Assembly (NCBI GenBank): GCA_013298625.1
Contig: JAAFIF010000049.1
Coordinates: 1-64,000, forward strand
Length of the DNA stretch: 64,000 nt
Source: Myxococcales bacterium
GTDB taxonomy: Bacteria; Myxococcota_A; Polyangia; Polyangiales; Ga0077539
Direction of reading: 5' to 3'
A model generated the notes under the pieces. The model made no database searches and had not been told where the DNA came from. It was given only the letters and a program-made list of their open reading frames with translations. This document shows positions 1-8,401 of the stretch, in pieces; position 1 is the first letter of the stretch, and the number at the start of each line of letters is the position of its first letter. A program made the translations under genes and the position numbers.

Positions 1-129
1 AGCGCGCACGGGCGGGCGCGCGGGGCGGGGCGCGCCGGCTGCTCCCTGGCCGCGCGACTGCGCGAAGGCGGTGGTGGCTGCGAGGGCGAGGGTGAGGCCG
101 GTGACGGCCCAGAGGTGCTTCTTCGTCAT
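1..129 (-). CDS. Secreted protein, N-terminus only (cut by window edge)
   Basis: The first 43 codons of a leftward gene are visible; the rest lies outside the window. It starts MTKKHLWAVTGLTLALA and continues into ATTAFAQS. This is a textbook Sec signal peptide: a Lys-rich n-region, a hydrophobic core and an AFA cleavage site before Gln. The mature part begins with a Gly/Ala/Pro/Arg-rich stretch. The product is therefore exported, but its function cannot be told. It is divergent from the LysR gene across about 105 bases that carry a perfect palindrome, so it could be that regulator's target. That link is inferred. Confidence 0.7.
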   Translation of the reverse strand, partial: MTKKHLWAVTGLTLALAATTAFAQSRGQGAAGAPRPARPPVRA

Positions 130-201
130 TTGGATGAGGGACAGTCTCGGACGATCCCCCTCTCTCGACCAGCGCGATACTCTCGATGCACTCTATCGAC
201 C

Positions 202-211
202 GTATCGATAC
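202..211. promoter_or_regulatory. Palindromic candidate operator in LysR divergent region
   Basis: GTATCGATAC is a perfect 10-base palindrome. It sits 23 bases before the LysR start codon and about 70 bases from the divergent secreted-protein start. The 9-mer CGATACTCT occurs at 175-183 and again at 206-214, 31 bases apart (about three helical turns). LysR proteins usually bind such dyads in the divergent promoter they share with a target. The site itself is seen; the binding is inferred. Confidence 0.4.
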
Positions 212-234
212 TCTTCGCGCGAGGAATTTCCCCA

Positions 235-1173
235 GTGATCGACCTCTCGATCGACCAGCTCCGCGTGCTCGTGACCGTCGTCGACACCGGCAGCCTGTCC
301 GCCGCCGCGCGCAAGCTCCGCCGCGCGCAGAGCACGGTGAGCTACGCCATCTCGTCGCTCGAAGAGCGGCTCGGCGTGATCCTCTTCGACCGCGCAGGCT
401 ACCGCCCCACGCTCACGCCGCAGGGCAGCGCGATCGTGTCCGAAGCGCGCGCGGTGCTCTCGGGCGTCGATCGCTTGTCCTCTGTCGCGAGCCGCATGGA
501 CACCCGCCGCGTCGAAGCACGCCTGCGCGTCGCGATCGACAACCTCCTCGTCAACGACGAGCTCGCGCAGGTGCTCGCGCCGTTTGCCCATCGCTTCAAC
601 GCCACGCAGCTCGTCTTGCGCGCCGAGTCCGCGCGCAGCGCCGCGCAGCTGGTGCTCTCGGGAGAGGTCGACCTCGCGCTGCACGTGCAGCTGCCCGACG
701 GCGCCTCGGCGCTCGCGCAAGAGCCGATCGGGCAGATCGCGCTCGTGCATGTCGTCGCGCCCAAGCACCCGCTCGCTTCGCACGCGGGGGTGATCCCCAC
801 CAGCGTCCTGCGGCAGCACGTGCAGCTCGTGATGAGCGACCGCGACCCCGAGGCGTTCAAAGAGAAGGACCTCGGGGTTGCCGGCGGGCCGACGTGGCGC
901 TTCATGGACATGGAGCTGCGCATCGCAGCGCTTCGCGCGGGCGCAGGCTACGGCTCGCTGCCGGTGTGGACCGCGCAGCCCGAGCTGCGCGCGGGGCGAT
1001 TGGTGCGCGTCTCGCTGGGCCTTCCGCTGCCCGATCCGCTGCCGGTGGCGGTCTCGCGAAAGGGCTCGCGCGCGCTCGGCCCCGCGGCGCGGTGGGTGGT
1101 CGAGACCGTGAGCGCCGCGATCCCTCCGGTGCGCGCGGCGAAGGCCAAGAAGAGCGCGAAGCCCGGCGCTTGA
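235..1173 (+). CDS. LysR-family transcriptional regulator
   Basis: A 312-residue DNA-binding regulator. The N-terminus has the LysR winged helix-turn-helix (about residues 5-62, with SLSAAARKLRRAQSTVSYAI then LEERLGVILFDR). A periplasmic-binding-protein-like effector domain follows (about 90-295). I chose the GTG at 235 because GAGGA lies 9 bases upstream and the reading begins MIDLSIDQLRVLV, which fits the family; longer in-frame starts would add an unrelated Arg-rich leader. The C-terminus ends in a Lys/Ala-rich tail. The effector is unknown. The divergent secreted-protein gene and the dyad between them suggest autoregulation and control of that neighbour. Confidence 0.88.
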   Translation: MIDLSIDQLRVLVTVVDTGSLSAAARKLRRAQSTVSYAISSLEERLGVILFDRAGYRPTLTPQGSAIVSEARAVLSGVDRLSSVASRMDTRRVEARLRVAIDNLLVNDELAQVLAPFAHRFNATQLVLRAESARSAAQLVLSGEVDLALHVQLPDGASALAQEPIGQIALVHVVAPKHPLASHAGVIPTSVLRQHVQLVMSDRDPEAFKEKDLGVAGGPTWRFMDMELRIAALRAGAGYGSLPVWTAQPELRAGRLVRVSLGLPLPDPLPVAVSRKGSRALGPAARWVVETVSAAIPPVRAAKAKKSAKPGA

Positions 1174-1188
1174 TTCAGTGCGCGAAAT

Positions 1189-2151
1189 TCAAGTCGCGGG
1201 GTGCTTGCGCTTGTGCTCGAACTTCGGCGGCGCCGGCGCGCGGCCCACCTTCGAGCGCAGGACGCCGACGCGCGAGGCTTCGAGCTCGACCACGTCGCCG
1301 TCGCTCAAGAACTTGTCGAGCTCGAGCCCGCAGCCGAAGCCCACGGTGCCCGAGCCGATGACGTCGCCGGCGTACAGCTCGATGCCCTGGCACGCGTACG
1401 CGATGATCTCGCCAAACGAGTACTCGGCGCTGCCGAAGAGGGCGCGGGACCACTCGGCGCCGTTGACGCGCGCGACGAGCTCGACCGCGTCGATGTCGCC
1501 GAGCTCGTCGGGCGTGACGAGGACGGGGCCGAGCTGGTTGGCGAAGTCCTTTCCCTTCGCGGGGCCGAGGCCCATCGCCATGACCTTGCGCTGCGCCGCG
1601 CGGGCGGTGCAGTCGTTGAAGATCGTGTAGCCAATGACGGCCTTGGTGGCCTCTTCGACCGTGGCGTCCTTGACGTTGCGACCGAGCACGGCGGCGAACT
1701 CGAGCTCGTAGTCGCACATGTTTTCGTCGGGCGGAAACGGGATCGTGGCCTCGTGTCCGAACAGCGCCCGCGGGTTGGATCGGTAGTACGTCGGGACCTC
1801 GTACCACTCTGGGGGCACGCCCAGGTTGCGCTTGGAGCGCGCGTTGCGCACGTGCGTCTCGAACGCGTAGCCGTCGAGGATCTGGCAGCTTCGGGGCACC
1901 GGCGCGTCCCACACAAAAGAGCCCGCTGCGAGCCTGGCGGTCGCGGGCCTGTTGCCCTGCGAGAGCGATCGATCGAGCTGCGCGAGCTGCTCGACCGCGC
2001 TGAACACGTCTCCGGCGAAGAGCGCGTCGAAGTCGCGCGGCGCCGAGGGCGCGCCGAGGGTGGTGGCCAGCTCACTGGCGAGAAAGAGCTCGCCGTCGCG
2101 CTCGATGGCCAGCCGACGGGTCTGCGAGAGGCGGATGCATGCGAGGCGCAT
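1189..2151 (-). CDS. Fumarylacetoacetate hydrolase (FAH) family protein
   Basis: 320 residues with the FAH C-terminal catalytic fold. The metal-binding segment DYELEFAAVLGR carries the acidic pair. The family core GYTIFNDCTARAAQ follows, then KGKDFANQLGP and GSGTVGFGCGLEL. The N-terminal 80 residues form the usual small FAH N-domain. Family members hydrolyse or decarboxylate acylpyruvates and related ring-cleavage products; the substrate here is not evident. The gene converges on the LysR gene with only 15 bases between stops. It is divergent from the lipoprotein at 2225 and appears to be a single-gene unit. Confidence 0.85.
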   Translation of the reverse strand: MRLACIRLSQTRRLAIERDGELFLASELATTLGAPSAPRDFDALFAGDVFSAVEQLAQLDRSLSQGNRPATARLAAGSFVWDAPVPRSCQILDGYAFETHVRNARSKRNLGVPPEWYEVPTYYRSNPRALFGHEATIPFPPDENMCDYELEFAAVLGRNVKDATVEEATKAVIGYTIFNDCTARAAQRKVMAMGLGPAKGKDFANQLGPVLVTPDELGDIDAVELVARVNGAEWSRALFGSAEYSFGEIIAYACQGIELYAGDVIGSGTVGFGCGLELDKFLSDGDVVELEASRVGVLRSKVGRAPAPPKFEHKRKHPAT

Positions 2152-2224
2152 ATCGTTGATTTCTTCGATACCCGTGCGACGCCACAGTGGTCAACGTCCG
2201 CGGTGTTGGGCACCATCGATCGTT

Positions 2225-2992
2225 ATGAAGTTCACGGTCGCTCCGCGCAGTTTGTTCGCCTGCCCCTTGGTGATCGCGCTCTCGCTCGTCGGCTGCGCGC
2301 CGATGGTGGAGCCCGGCGCCGATGCTGCGCCGGACGCGCGTGCGGACAGCGGAACGATCCGCGACACGGGCGTGATCGAAGACACCGGGATCGAGGTCGA
2401 CACGGGGGTCGACACGGGGGTCGCCGAGGACGTCTCGACGGCGGACGCGGCCGAAGACGTGGTGACGGCGCCCGAGGACGCGTGCGTTCCGCAGTGCACG
2501 GGGCGCGTGTGTGGTGACGATCGATGCGGCGGCGTCTGCGGAATGTGCGGCGGAGGCGCGAGCTGCACCGCCGCGGGCACGTGCTCGCTGACGGGCATGA
2601 TGGGCGGCGGTCAGTGGTCGATCACCGCGGTGCAGGGCGACATCAACCCTCGCAACTCGAGCGGCGGCGAGTGGGACGTGGGGATCAACATGACCTACCG
2701 CTTGCCGGACCCGAAGGTGTGCATCACCGTCGGCTCGGGGCGCGAAGAGTGCTCGGGGTTCATCAACAACACGATCGCCCCGTCGTGGAACTTTCGCTTC
2801 CCCACGGGCGTGGACACCGCGCAATTGACCGGCAGAATGCTGCGCGTCCGCATCGCCGACGACGACACCCTCAGCGACGACGCGATCTGCCCGATCGCGA
2901 CGGCGACGGTGACCGCGGCGCAGGTGATGGCGCGCACGTTCGAGTTTCGCTGCGCGAGCGGCGGGGTCGAGTTCTTTCTCACCGCGCGCTGA
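2225..2992 (+). CDS. Cys-rich lipoprotein, unknown function
   Basis: 255 residues. A lipoprotein signal peptide ends in SLVGC near residue 20. A low-complexity Asp/Ala/Thr-Gly-Val linker with DTGVDTGV repeats follows, about residues 25-75. Next is a Cys-rich module, CVPQCTGRVCGDDRCGG then CGMCGGG, and then a C-terminal domain of about 140 residues that may be a beta-sandwich (from TGMMGGGQW to the end). The same Cys-rich module occurs in the zincin-like lipoprotein at 22198. It is expected to be anchored in the envelope. The C-terminal domain is not one I can name; a C2-like fold is possible but unproven. Confidence 0.75.
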   Translation: MKFTVAPRSLFACPLVIALSLVGCAPMVEPGADAAPDARADSGTIRDTGVIEDTGIEVDTGVDTGVAEDVSTADAAEDVVTAPEDACVPQCTGRVCGDDRCGGVCGMCGGGASCTAAGTCSLTGMMGGGQWSITAVQGDINPRNSSGGEWDVGINMTYRLPDPKVCITVGSGREECSGFINNTIAPSWNFRFPTGVDTAQLTGRMLRVRIADDDTLSDDAICPIATATVTAAQVMARTFEFRCASGGVEFFLTAR

Positions 2993-3001
2993 GCGAGCGA
3001 G

Positions 3002-4852
3002 TCACATCCCGCGCAGGGTGGTGTCGCTCTCGATGCGACGGGGCGCGGCCATCATCGCGCGCATGACCGCGGCGCGCGCGGCGGGGGGGATGGGGATCAC
3101 CAGCTCGACGTTGCGGTCTTGCAGCGATCCGCGGTGATCGCCGGCCCAGCCGCTCATGAAGTCCATGAGCGCGAGGCGACGAAAGCGCCGCTCCATGCAG
3201 TCCATCGTGTCGTAGTCGAACATCGTCCCGAAGATCGAGAGCGTGTTGTTGTCGTTGGCCACGATCTCCATGATGCGCGCCTGCGAGGGCCAGTCCGCGA
3301 TCGAGCCCGACTGAACCTCCCAGAAGCCTGGGCGCGCGGCGTCGGGGCCGGCGATGGGGCGGACGCGCACGACGTGTTGGTGGCCGACCATCCACAAGAA
3401 CATGTTGGGAAACCCGACGATGAGATTCTTCAGGTCATCGGACGAGACGGCGTCGCCGACGGGCAGTCCGATCTCGCCGTTTTGCCGGTCGATCGAGTCG
3501 AGCGGGTGGTGCGAGACCATCATCATGAGCACGCCGTCGCGCGTCCCGCGCTCGAGCTCGGGACGCAAGAAGTTGTCGACCACGGACTGACGGATCAAGC
3601 CTTTGGACCCGCCGGTGGGGTCGCTCGTATCGAACGCGATCATGCGCAGGACGCCGGGGATGACGTCGCGTGTGTAATGCGCGCCGAAACGCAGGTCCGC
3701 GCTCGCGGGGTATCCGTGTCCGACGGGTCCGGGCCCGACGGTCGAGTGAGTGAAGAGCTCTCGCACGATCTCGGCTCGTTCGAGCGGGCGGCGGTTGGGG
3801 TCGGGGGTGACGCGGCCGCGCACAACGGGCGCGTACCACTGCGAGTAGTCACGGGTGCCGCCGACGGAGTTGTCGCCCGCCGCCGTGGCGCGGTTGGTGG
3901 TGTCGGGCACGGACAGGCCCGTGATCATCACGTCGTGGTTGCCCGGCACGTAGAGCCACGGCGCGGGAAACGGGCTGGCGTCGAACGGGTCTTTCGGGTC
4001 GTTGTTGGGGCCAGGCACCGGGTCGTCGTCGCGGCCCGAGTCGAAGTGCACGTTGCTGTGGCCGTCCATTACTTCGATGAACCACTGCAGCTCGTTGAGC
4101 TGCGCCGAGTCTGCGCAGTCGCCGGCGAAGACACCGAAGTCGAAGCCGCGCATGCTGCGGCGCTCGAGCGTCGCGAGCGTGCGGTTCATCGCGGACATCA
4201 CGCGGGGGATGTAGGCTTCTTGCGGGCGATTTCCCGCGCCGATCAGCGGGTTGTCCGTGGCGGCGAGGCGCGTGGGCGACTCGTCGTCGGTGAGCTGAAA
4301 GTCGCTGATCTGCACGAAGTACGTGAGCGATCCGCGCGTCGACGGCGTGGCCATCGATCCGCCGAGGTCTCTGCGCGTCTGGCGGTTCTCTCCTGCGGCG
4401 CGGCGAAAGCGGTCGAGCCCGCGCATGCGGTAGTCGCTCTCGCCGCTCTCGCTCGAGGGATTGACGAGCGGGTTTGCGACAGAGACGCGCGTCCCGATCG
4501 GCGTGATCGTCCCGAGCAGCGTCGAGACGACGGGATCGAGGTTGGTGGCCGTCGGCGGTTCGGTGTCTTGGCAGCGAGGCAGAAAGAGCATGCCGCTGTC
4601 GCGAAAGTTCACGTCGGGTCCGGCGGCGTCTGGCGCGCTGTCCGGCGCTGCGTCCGGCGCGCTGTCGGGCGCGCTGTCGGGCAGGCTCTGCAGGTCGTCG
4701 ACGACGTCGATCGGCTCGACGATGTCTGCCGCCGCGTCGCTCGTCGGCGACGCTCGATCGCTGCCCGAGTCTGTGATCGCCGGCACTTCAGGAGAGCACG
4801 CGCTGAGCGCCGCTGTCGCGAGCGTGACGCCAAGGATCCATCGAATCGCCAT
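3002..4852 (-). CDS. Metallophosphoesterase lipoprotein (calcineurin-like)
   Basis: 616 residues. The signal peptide ends at the lipobox SAC (residue 19). A repeated Ser-Ala-Pro-Asp linker follows, and the calcineurin-like phosphoesterase domain starts near residue 180. Metal-site motifs appear in order: QISDFQLTDDESP, VFAGDCADS, VPGNHDVM, VSHHPLD and VGHQHVV. The first motif has Gln where the common DxH motif has His; to my knowledge a Gln-Leu-Asp type motif occurs in one subfamily of these enzymes. It is probably an envelope-anchored phosphatase or phosphodiesterase of unknown substrate. It converges on the Cys-rich lipoprotein gene 9 bases away. Confidence 0.85.
   Translation of the reverse strand: MAIRWILGVTLATAALSACSPEVPAITDSGSDRASPTSDAAADIVEPIDVVDDLQSLPDSAPDSAPDAAPDSAPDAAGPDVNFRDSGMLFLPRCQDTEPPTATNLDPVVSTLLGTITPIGTRVSVANPLVNPSSESGESDYRMRGLDRFRRAAGENRQTRRDLGGSMATPSTRGSLTYFVQISDFQLTDDESPTRLAATDNPLIGAGNRPQEAYIPRVMSAMNRTLATLERRSMRGFDFGVFAGDCADSAQLNELQWFIEVMDGHSNVHFDSGRDDDPVPGPNNDPKDPFDASPFPAPWLYVPGNHDVMITGLSVPDTTNRATAAGDNSVGGTRDYSQWYAPVVRGRVTPDPNRRPLERAEIVRELFTHSTVGPGPVGHGYPASADLRFGAHYTRDVIPGVLRMIAFDTSDPTGGSKGLIRQSVVDNFLRPELERGTRDGVLMMMVSHHPLDSIDRQNGEIGLPVGDAVSSDDLKNLIVGFPNMFLWMVGHQHVVRVRPIAGPDAARPGFWEVQSGSIADWPSQARIMEIVANDNNTLSIFGTMFDYDTMDCMERRFRRLALMDFMSGWAGDHRGSLQDRNVELVIPIPPAARAAVMRAMMAAPRRIESDTTLRGM
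4615..4700 (-). repeat. Low-complexity SAPD/AAPD repeat in lipoprotein linker
   Basis: Imperfect tandem 12-base units encode SAPDSAPDAAPDSAPDAAGPD-like sequence (residues about 58-78 of the phosphoesterase lipoprotein). It forms a disordered spacer between the lipid anchor and the catalytic domain. The repeats are visible in the DNA as recurring gtccggcgc / gtcgggcgc units. Confidence 0.6.
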
Positions 4853-4868
4853 GGGATAGGCCTAGCGT

Positions 4869-4888
4869 ACCGCGGCTTCGTCCGCGGT
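4869..4888 (-). terminator. Hairpin after the DUF4336 gene
   Basis: ACCGCGG and CCGCGGT form a perfect 7-base stem around the loop CTTCGT, about 60 bases past the stop of the leftward gene at 4948 and just before the next leftward gene's start region. No T-run follows, so intrinsic termination is uncertain. Confidence 0.35.
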
Positions 4889-4947
4889 GTGTCTTCGGAC
4901 GCATCATCGCGACGGTGTTCGCGCGTGTGCGACGTGCGCCCCGGCGA

Positions 4948-5655
4948 TCACACACGAAGGGCTGTCGTCGCGAGCACGCGAGAGGCGTCGCGCGTGACGA
5001 CGTCGCCGTGGCCCGGAATCAACGCGTACAAGCGGGGGGTGTTGGCGAGCTCGACCAGTGATTTGGCGACCAACGCGCGGTCGTCGACCATCACGAGCCT
5101 GGCGACGCGCGTCACCCTGGGGCCGCCGCTCGAGCCGAGCATGCGAACGATCCAGCCCTGCAGTCCTGCGACGTGTTGGTGATTGAAGAACAGGTCATTG
5201 AAGATCAGCGCGCAGCCTCGCTCGTCGTGTACGGCGAAGACTGCTTCTCGCGACGAGATTCCTTCGACCGAGCGGGGCTCGAGGACGGCGTCCGTGGGCA
5301 TGTCCTCGATGGCGCCGTGCACGCGGACGACGTCGCTCACGCGGGGCGCGGCGACGCGCGGGCAGTACACGCGCAGCTTGGGGTAGCGCGCGACGAACGC
5401 GTTGGCATCCAGGCGATGAAACGCGTTGGGAACCACGAGCTCGGCGGGCTCACCCCACGCCTCGAGCTCTCCCATCGCCTCCTCGTCGAGCGCGATCGCG
5501 CTGTGAATCCACAGCCTGCCGTCCTCGCGACGAACCACGGTCATCCTGCGCTGCAGGGGGATGTCCGGGAGCGAACCCGAGACGGTCCACAGCCGGTTCG
5601 AGAGCTTCTCGATCGCTCCGTGGGGGAGCACGGTCCAGGGGCGCGGTTTAGCCAT
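4948..5655 (-). CDS. DUF4336 protein (metallo-beta-lactamase-like fold)
   Basis: 235 residues beginning MAKPRPWTVLPHG. The sequence resembles DUF4336 proteins, which have a metallo-beta-lactamase-like fold but lack the HxHxDH signature. Here the equivalent region reads VVPNAFHRLDANAFVARYP, with LIFNDLFFNHQ and LIPGHGDVV further on. Function is unknown; an oxidoreductase or hydrolase-like role has only been guessed for the family. The gene follows the unknown gene at 5674 by 18 bases on the same strand, so the two are probably co-transcribed. Confidence 0.7.
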   Translation of the reverse strand: MAKPRPWTVLPHGAIEKLSNRLWTVSGSLPDIPLQRRMTVVRREDGRLWIHSAIALDEEAMGELEAWGEPAELVVPNAFHRLDANAFVARYPKLRVYCPRVAAPRVSDVVRVHGAIEDMPTDAVLEPRSVEGISSREAVFAVHDERGCALIFNDLFFNHQHVAGLQGWIVRMLGSSGGPRVTRVARLVMVDDRALVAKSLVELANTPRLYALIPGHGDVVTRDASRVLATTALRV

Positions 5656-5673
5656 CAGCGCCCGAGAGCGTAC

Positions 5674-6342
5674 TCAACTGCCGCGGCGTTTGCGCGCTTC
5701 GTCGAGCGAGATGGTCGGGGCGCGGAGCTGCTCGCCCGAGCGGACGATCTCTTCGGGCAGCGCGCCGACGGCGCCCTCGCGGTGCAGCCACAGATCGCTG
5801 GCGCGGCCGTCGAGCACGAGGCCGAGCGGGAGGTGGAGGGCCGAGCCTTCGCTGCGAATTCGCTGGCAGAAGTCCATCACGAGCGCGTCGGCCTGCGCGC
5901 GGTCGAGCCCGAGCTGCGCGGCGCACTCGGCCCACGCTGCCTCGAGCGGGGCGCTCTCGGGGGCGGCGCGATCGACGCGCAGGGCGCCGTCGGTCTGCGC
6001 TGCGGCGCGTGACCACAAATCAACCCAAGCGCGGGCGAGGGTGCCTGCGATGTCGTAGCCGTGCGCTTCGATGGCGTCGCGCTCGTCCTGCGTCAGGGCG
6101 TCGAGCAGCCCCGCGGCGCGCGCGCTGCGGACGGGCGCGAAATCGAGGGAGCTCTTGGCGATGGAAGCGAGCGCGTGCTGCGCGGGCCCGTCGACGGCGT
6201 CGAGGACTTCTGCAGCGAACACTCGCTCGGCGAGCGCTCGCGCGCCGGGCAGCAGCGACGCGACGACGGCGTCGAGCCGCGAGGCGTCGCGATCAGCGTC
6301 AGCAGCGGCGAGCAGCGAGGGGTCGAGGGGAGTTCGTGCCAT
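5674..6342 (-). CDS. Unknown protein, first gene of a two-gene unit
   Basis: 222 residues starting MARTPLDPSLLAAAD. I preferred this ATG to an upstream in-frame start because the extra 24 residues look non-coding. It is almost entirely helical and Ala/Arg/Asp-rich, with no Cys cluster, signal peptide or membrane segment, so it is probably cytosolic. No domain is recognised. It lies 18 bases upstream of the DUF4336 gene and about 110 bases downstream of the hybrid kinase, both on the same strand. Confidence 0.6.
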   Translation of the reverse strand: MARTPLDPSLLAAADADRDASRLDAVVASLLPGARALAERVFAAEVLDAVDGPAQHALASIAKSSLDFAPVRSARAAGLLDALTQDERDAIEAHGYDIAGTLARAWVDLWSRAAAQTDGALRVDRAAPESAPLEAAWAECAAQLGLDRAQADALVMDFCQRIRSEGSALHLPLGLVLDGRASDLWLHREGAVGALPEEIVRSGEQLRAPTISLDEARKRRGS

Positions 6343-6453
6343 GACTGTCGGTGAGACCTCGTGCGAGAGGTGAGCGAGGCATTGTACCGCGCAGGGCGGC
6401 GCTGCGGTGATCATCGCGGGCGAGGGCGCTTTGGTGACAGCGCCAGCGCACGC

Positions 6454-8343
6454 TCAGCGCGGGTCGATGATTTCTTTGAGCTGCTCTGCGGTGAAGGGCT
6501 TCTCGAGGCATGGGACCTCGTTGTCGCGCAGAAACTTGAACACCCTGGGCGTAAACGAGCCGCCCGTCATGAACACGAAGCGCTCGTGCGATCCGTTGCC
6601 GATGGCCCGTGCTTGTTCGTACACGTCCATCCCCGAGATGTCCGGGAGCATCATGTCGCACAGGACCAGGTCGAAGGGCGGCTCGCGACGGAGGCGCTCG
6701 ATCGCGGCGTGGCCGGTCGCGACGATCTCGACGTCGTGGTCTTCTTGCAATTGCAGCTCGATCGAGCGCGCGAGCAGGGTCTCGTCGTCGACGACGAGCA
6801 GCCGCCGTCTGCGCGGGCGAGAGAGCCGCTTGCGACGGTCCGTCGGCGCGTCGCGCGAGGGGGCCTCGGCGACCGAGCGCGGAAGGGTGACGCGAAAGGT
6901 CGTCCCCCGTCCGAGCTGGCTCTCGGCGGTGATCTCGCCACCAAACGCCGTCACGAGACCGTGGCAGACCGAGAGGCCGAGCCCGGTTCCGACGCCCGAG
7001 GCGCGGGTGGTGAAGAAGGGCTCGAAGACCCTGGGCAAGTGCGCCGGGTCGATGCCTTCGCCCGTGTCCGAGACCTCGCCGCACACGCGGTTGTCCTCGG
7101 TCTCGAACACGCGCACACGGATCTCGTTGCGCGCCGGCGCGCCGTCGGTGATCGCCTGCGCGGCGTTGATCACCAGGTTGAGAAACACCTGCGCCAGGCG
7201 CCCCTCGTCGGCCCACACCGCGTCGGTTGGCTTGTAATCGCGCAGGATCCGCGCGCGGCCGCGGATCAGCGGGTGCGCCATGGTGAGCGCCGCTTCGATC
7301 GCGCGCTCGAGGTACACGTTTTGCCGCGACTCGTCGCCGCCGCGCGAGAAGGTCTTGAGGTCTCGAACGATCGTCTGCACGCGCACGGCGCCGTCGCGCG
7401 CGTGCTCGAGCGACTCGGTGATGCGCTCGCGGGCGTCGATGTCGTCGATCAACGACGCGCACTCGCCGAAGCGCCGACGGGCGTACTCGAGGTTCGAGAG
7501 CACGTACGCGAGCGGGTTGTTGATTTCGTGTGCGACGCCCGCGGCCAGCGTCCCGACCGACGCGAGCCGGTCCGACTGCGCGAGCCGCGCCTGCAGCTTG
7601 CGTCGCTCGGTCACGTCTTCGACCACGCACACCCCGCCGCGCGCCACGCCGTCGGCGCCGCGAACGGGCGCGAAATCCGCGCGCACGATGCTGCGTCGCC
7701 CCGCCGTCACCGAGACGTACTCGCCGTCGTATTGCGCGCGCTCTCCGTCGAGCGCCTTGCGCAAGATCGCGACGATTTGCGCGTTGGGCAGGGTCGTCAC
7801 GTCGAGCCCCACGAGCGCGCGCCGCGTGCTGCCGAGGATGTTGGCCAGCGCGTCGTTGCACGCCGTGAGGATCCCGCGAGAGTCGAAGAGAAACACGCCG
7901 AGCGGCGAGTACTCGAAGGCGAGCTGGTATGCCTCGGACGGCGCGGTCCGGCCGAGCGGCCGGTCTTCGACGTCCACGGGCTCTGCGAGCACCGCGCGAA
8001 ACGACAGCACGATCATCCCGCGTTCGGTCGCGCCCACCGTCATCGCGAGGTCGAACTCGACCGGCACCTCCGCGCGGCGCAGCATCGAGATCCGCAGCGG
8101 CGCGGGCGCTGCTCGCTCGGCTCTCGCGCGGATCACCGCGAGCAGCTCCGCCCCGAGCTTGCGCGTCGTTCGCTCGGGCAGCAGCGCCGCGAGGGGCCGG
8201 CCGACGACCTCGGCCTTCGTGTACCCGAGCACCTGCTCGAACGCTCGGTTGCAGTCCACGACGTCACCCTGCGGGCACACGACCAGGGTCGCGTCCGGAG
8301 AGTCTGCCAACGTCGGGATCTCGCTCTGTTCGATGCTGCTCAC
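6454..8343 (-). CDS. Hybrid sensor histidine kinase (PAS-PAS-HisKA-HATPase-REC)
   Basis: 629 residues, soluble. Two PAS domains (about 10-120 and 138-248) are followed by a HisKA dimerisation helix with VAHEINNPLAY (His272). The ATPase domain has NLVINAAQAI, DTGEGI and GTGLGLSVCHGL. A C-terminal receiver (about 515-629) carries LLVVDDE, the phospho-acceptor Asp in LVLCDMMLPD, and the conserved Lys in CLEKPF. The absence of transmembrane segments suggests sensing of an internal signal or redox state through the PAS domains. No separate output regulator is adjacent. It may be read through with the kinase and sigma-factor genes to its right. Confidence 0.92.
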   Translation of the reverse strand: MSSIEQSEIPTLADSPDATLVVCPQGDVVDCNRAFEQVLGYTKAEVVGRPLAALLPERTTRKLGAELLAVIRARAERAAPAPLRISMLRRAEVPVEFDLAMTVGATERGMIVLSFRAVLAEPVDVEDRPLGRTAPSEAYQLAFEYSPLGVFLFDSRGILTACNDALANILGSTRRALVGLDVTTLPNAQIVAILRKALDGERAQYDGEYVSVTAGRRSIVRADFAPVRGADGVARGGVCVVEDVTERRKLQARLAQSDRLASVGTLAAGVAHEINNPLAYVLSNLEYARRRFGECASLIDDIDARERITESLEHARDGAVRVQTIVRDLKTFSRGGDESRQNVYLERAIEAALTMAHPLIRGRARILRDYKPTDAVWADEGRLAQVFLNLVINAAQAITDGAPARNEIRVRVFETEDNRVCGEVSDTGEGIDPAHLPRVFEPFFTTRASGVGTGLGLSVCHGLVTAFGGEITAESQLGRGTTFRVTLPRSVAEAPSRDAPTDRRKRLSRPRRRRLLVVDDETLLARSIELQLQEDHDVEIVATGHAAIERLRREPPFDLVLCDMMLPDISGMDVYEQARAIGNGSHERFVFMTGGSFTPRVFKFLRDNEVPCLEKPFTAEQLKEIIDPR

Positions 8344-8401
8344 GGTCCGCCCCGTCTCTGCTCGTTCTGCGCAGTGTAGCAGCGCGCGCGCGCCGCGGGT
8401 G

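Noticed and set aside
3119-5182. Long rightward open frame opposite the phosphoesterase gene (about 690 codons)
   Set aside because: It is Arg/Ala/Val/Asp-rich with no domain, and the opposite strand carries a clear family. High GC makes long antisense frames common.
5674-6414. Longer start (6414) for the unknown gene
   Set aside because: The extra residues before MARTPLD look non-coding and the shorter start is clean.
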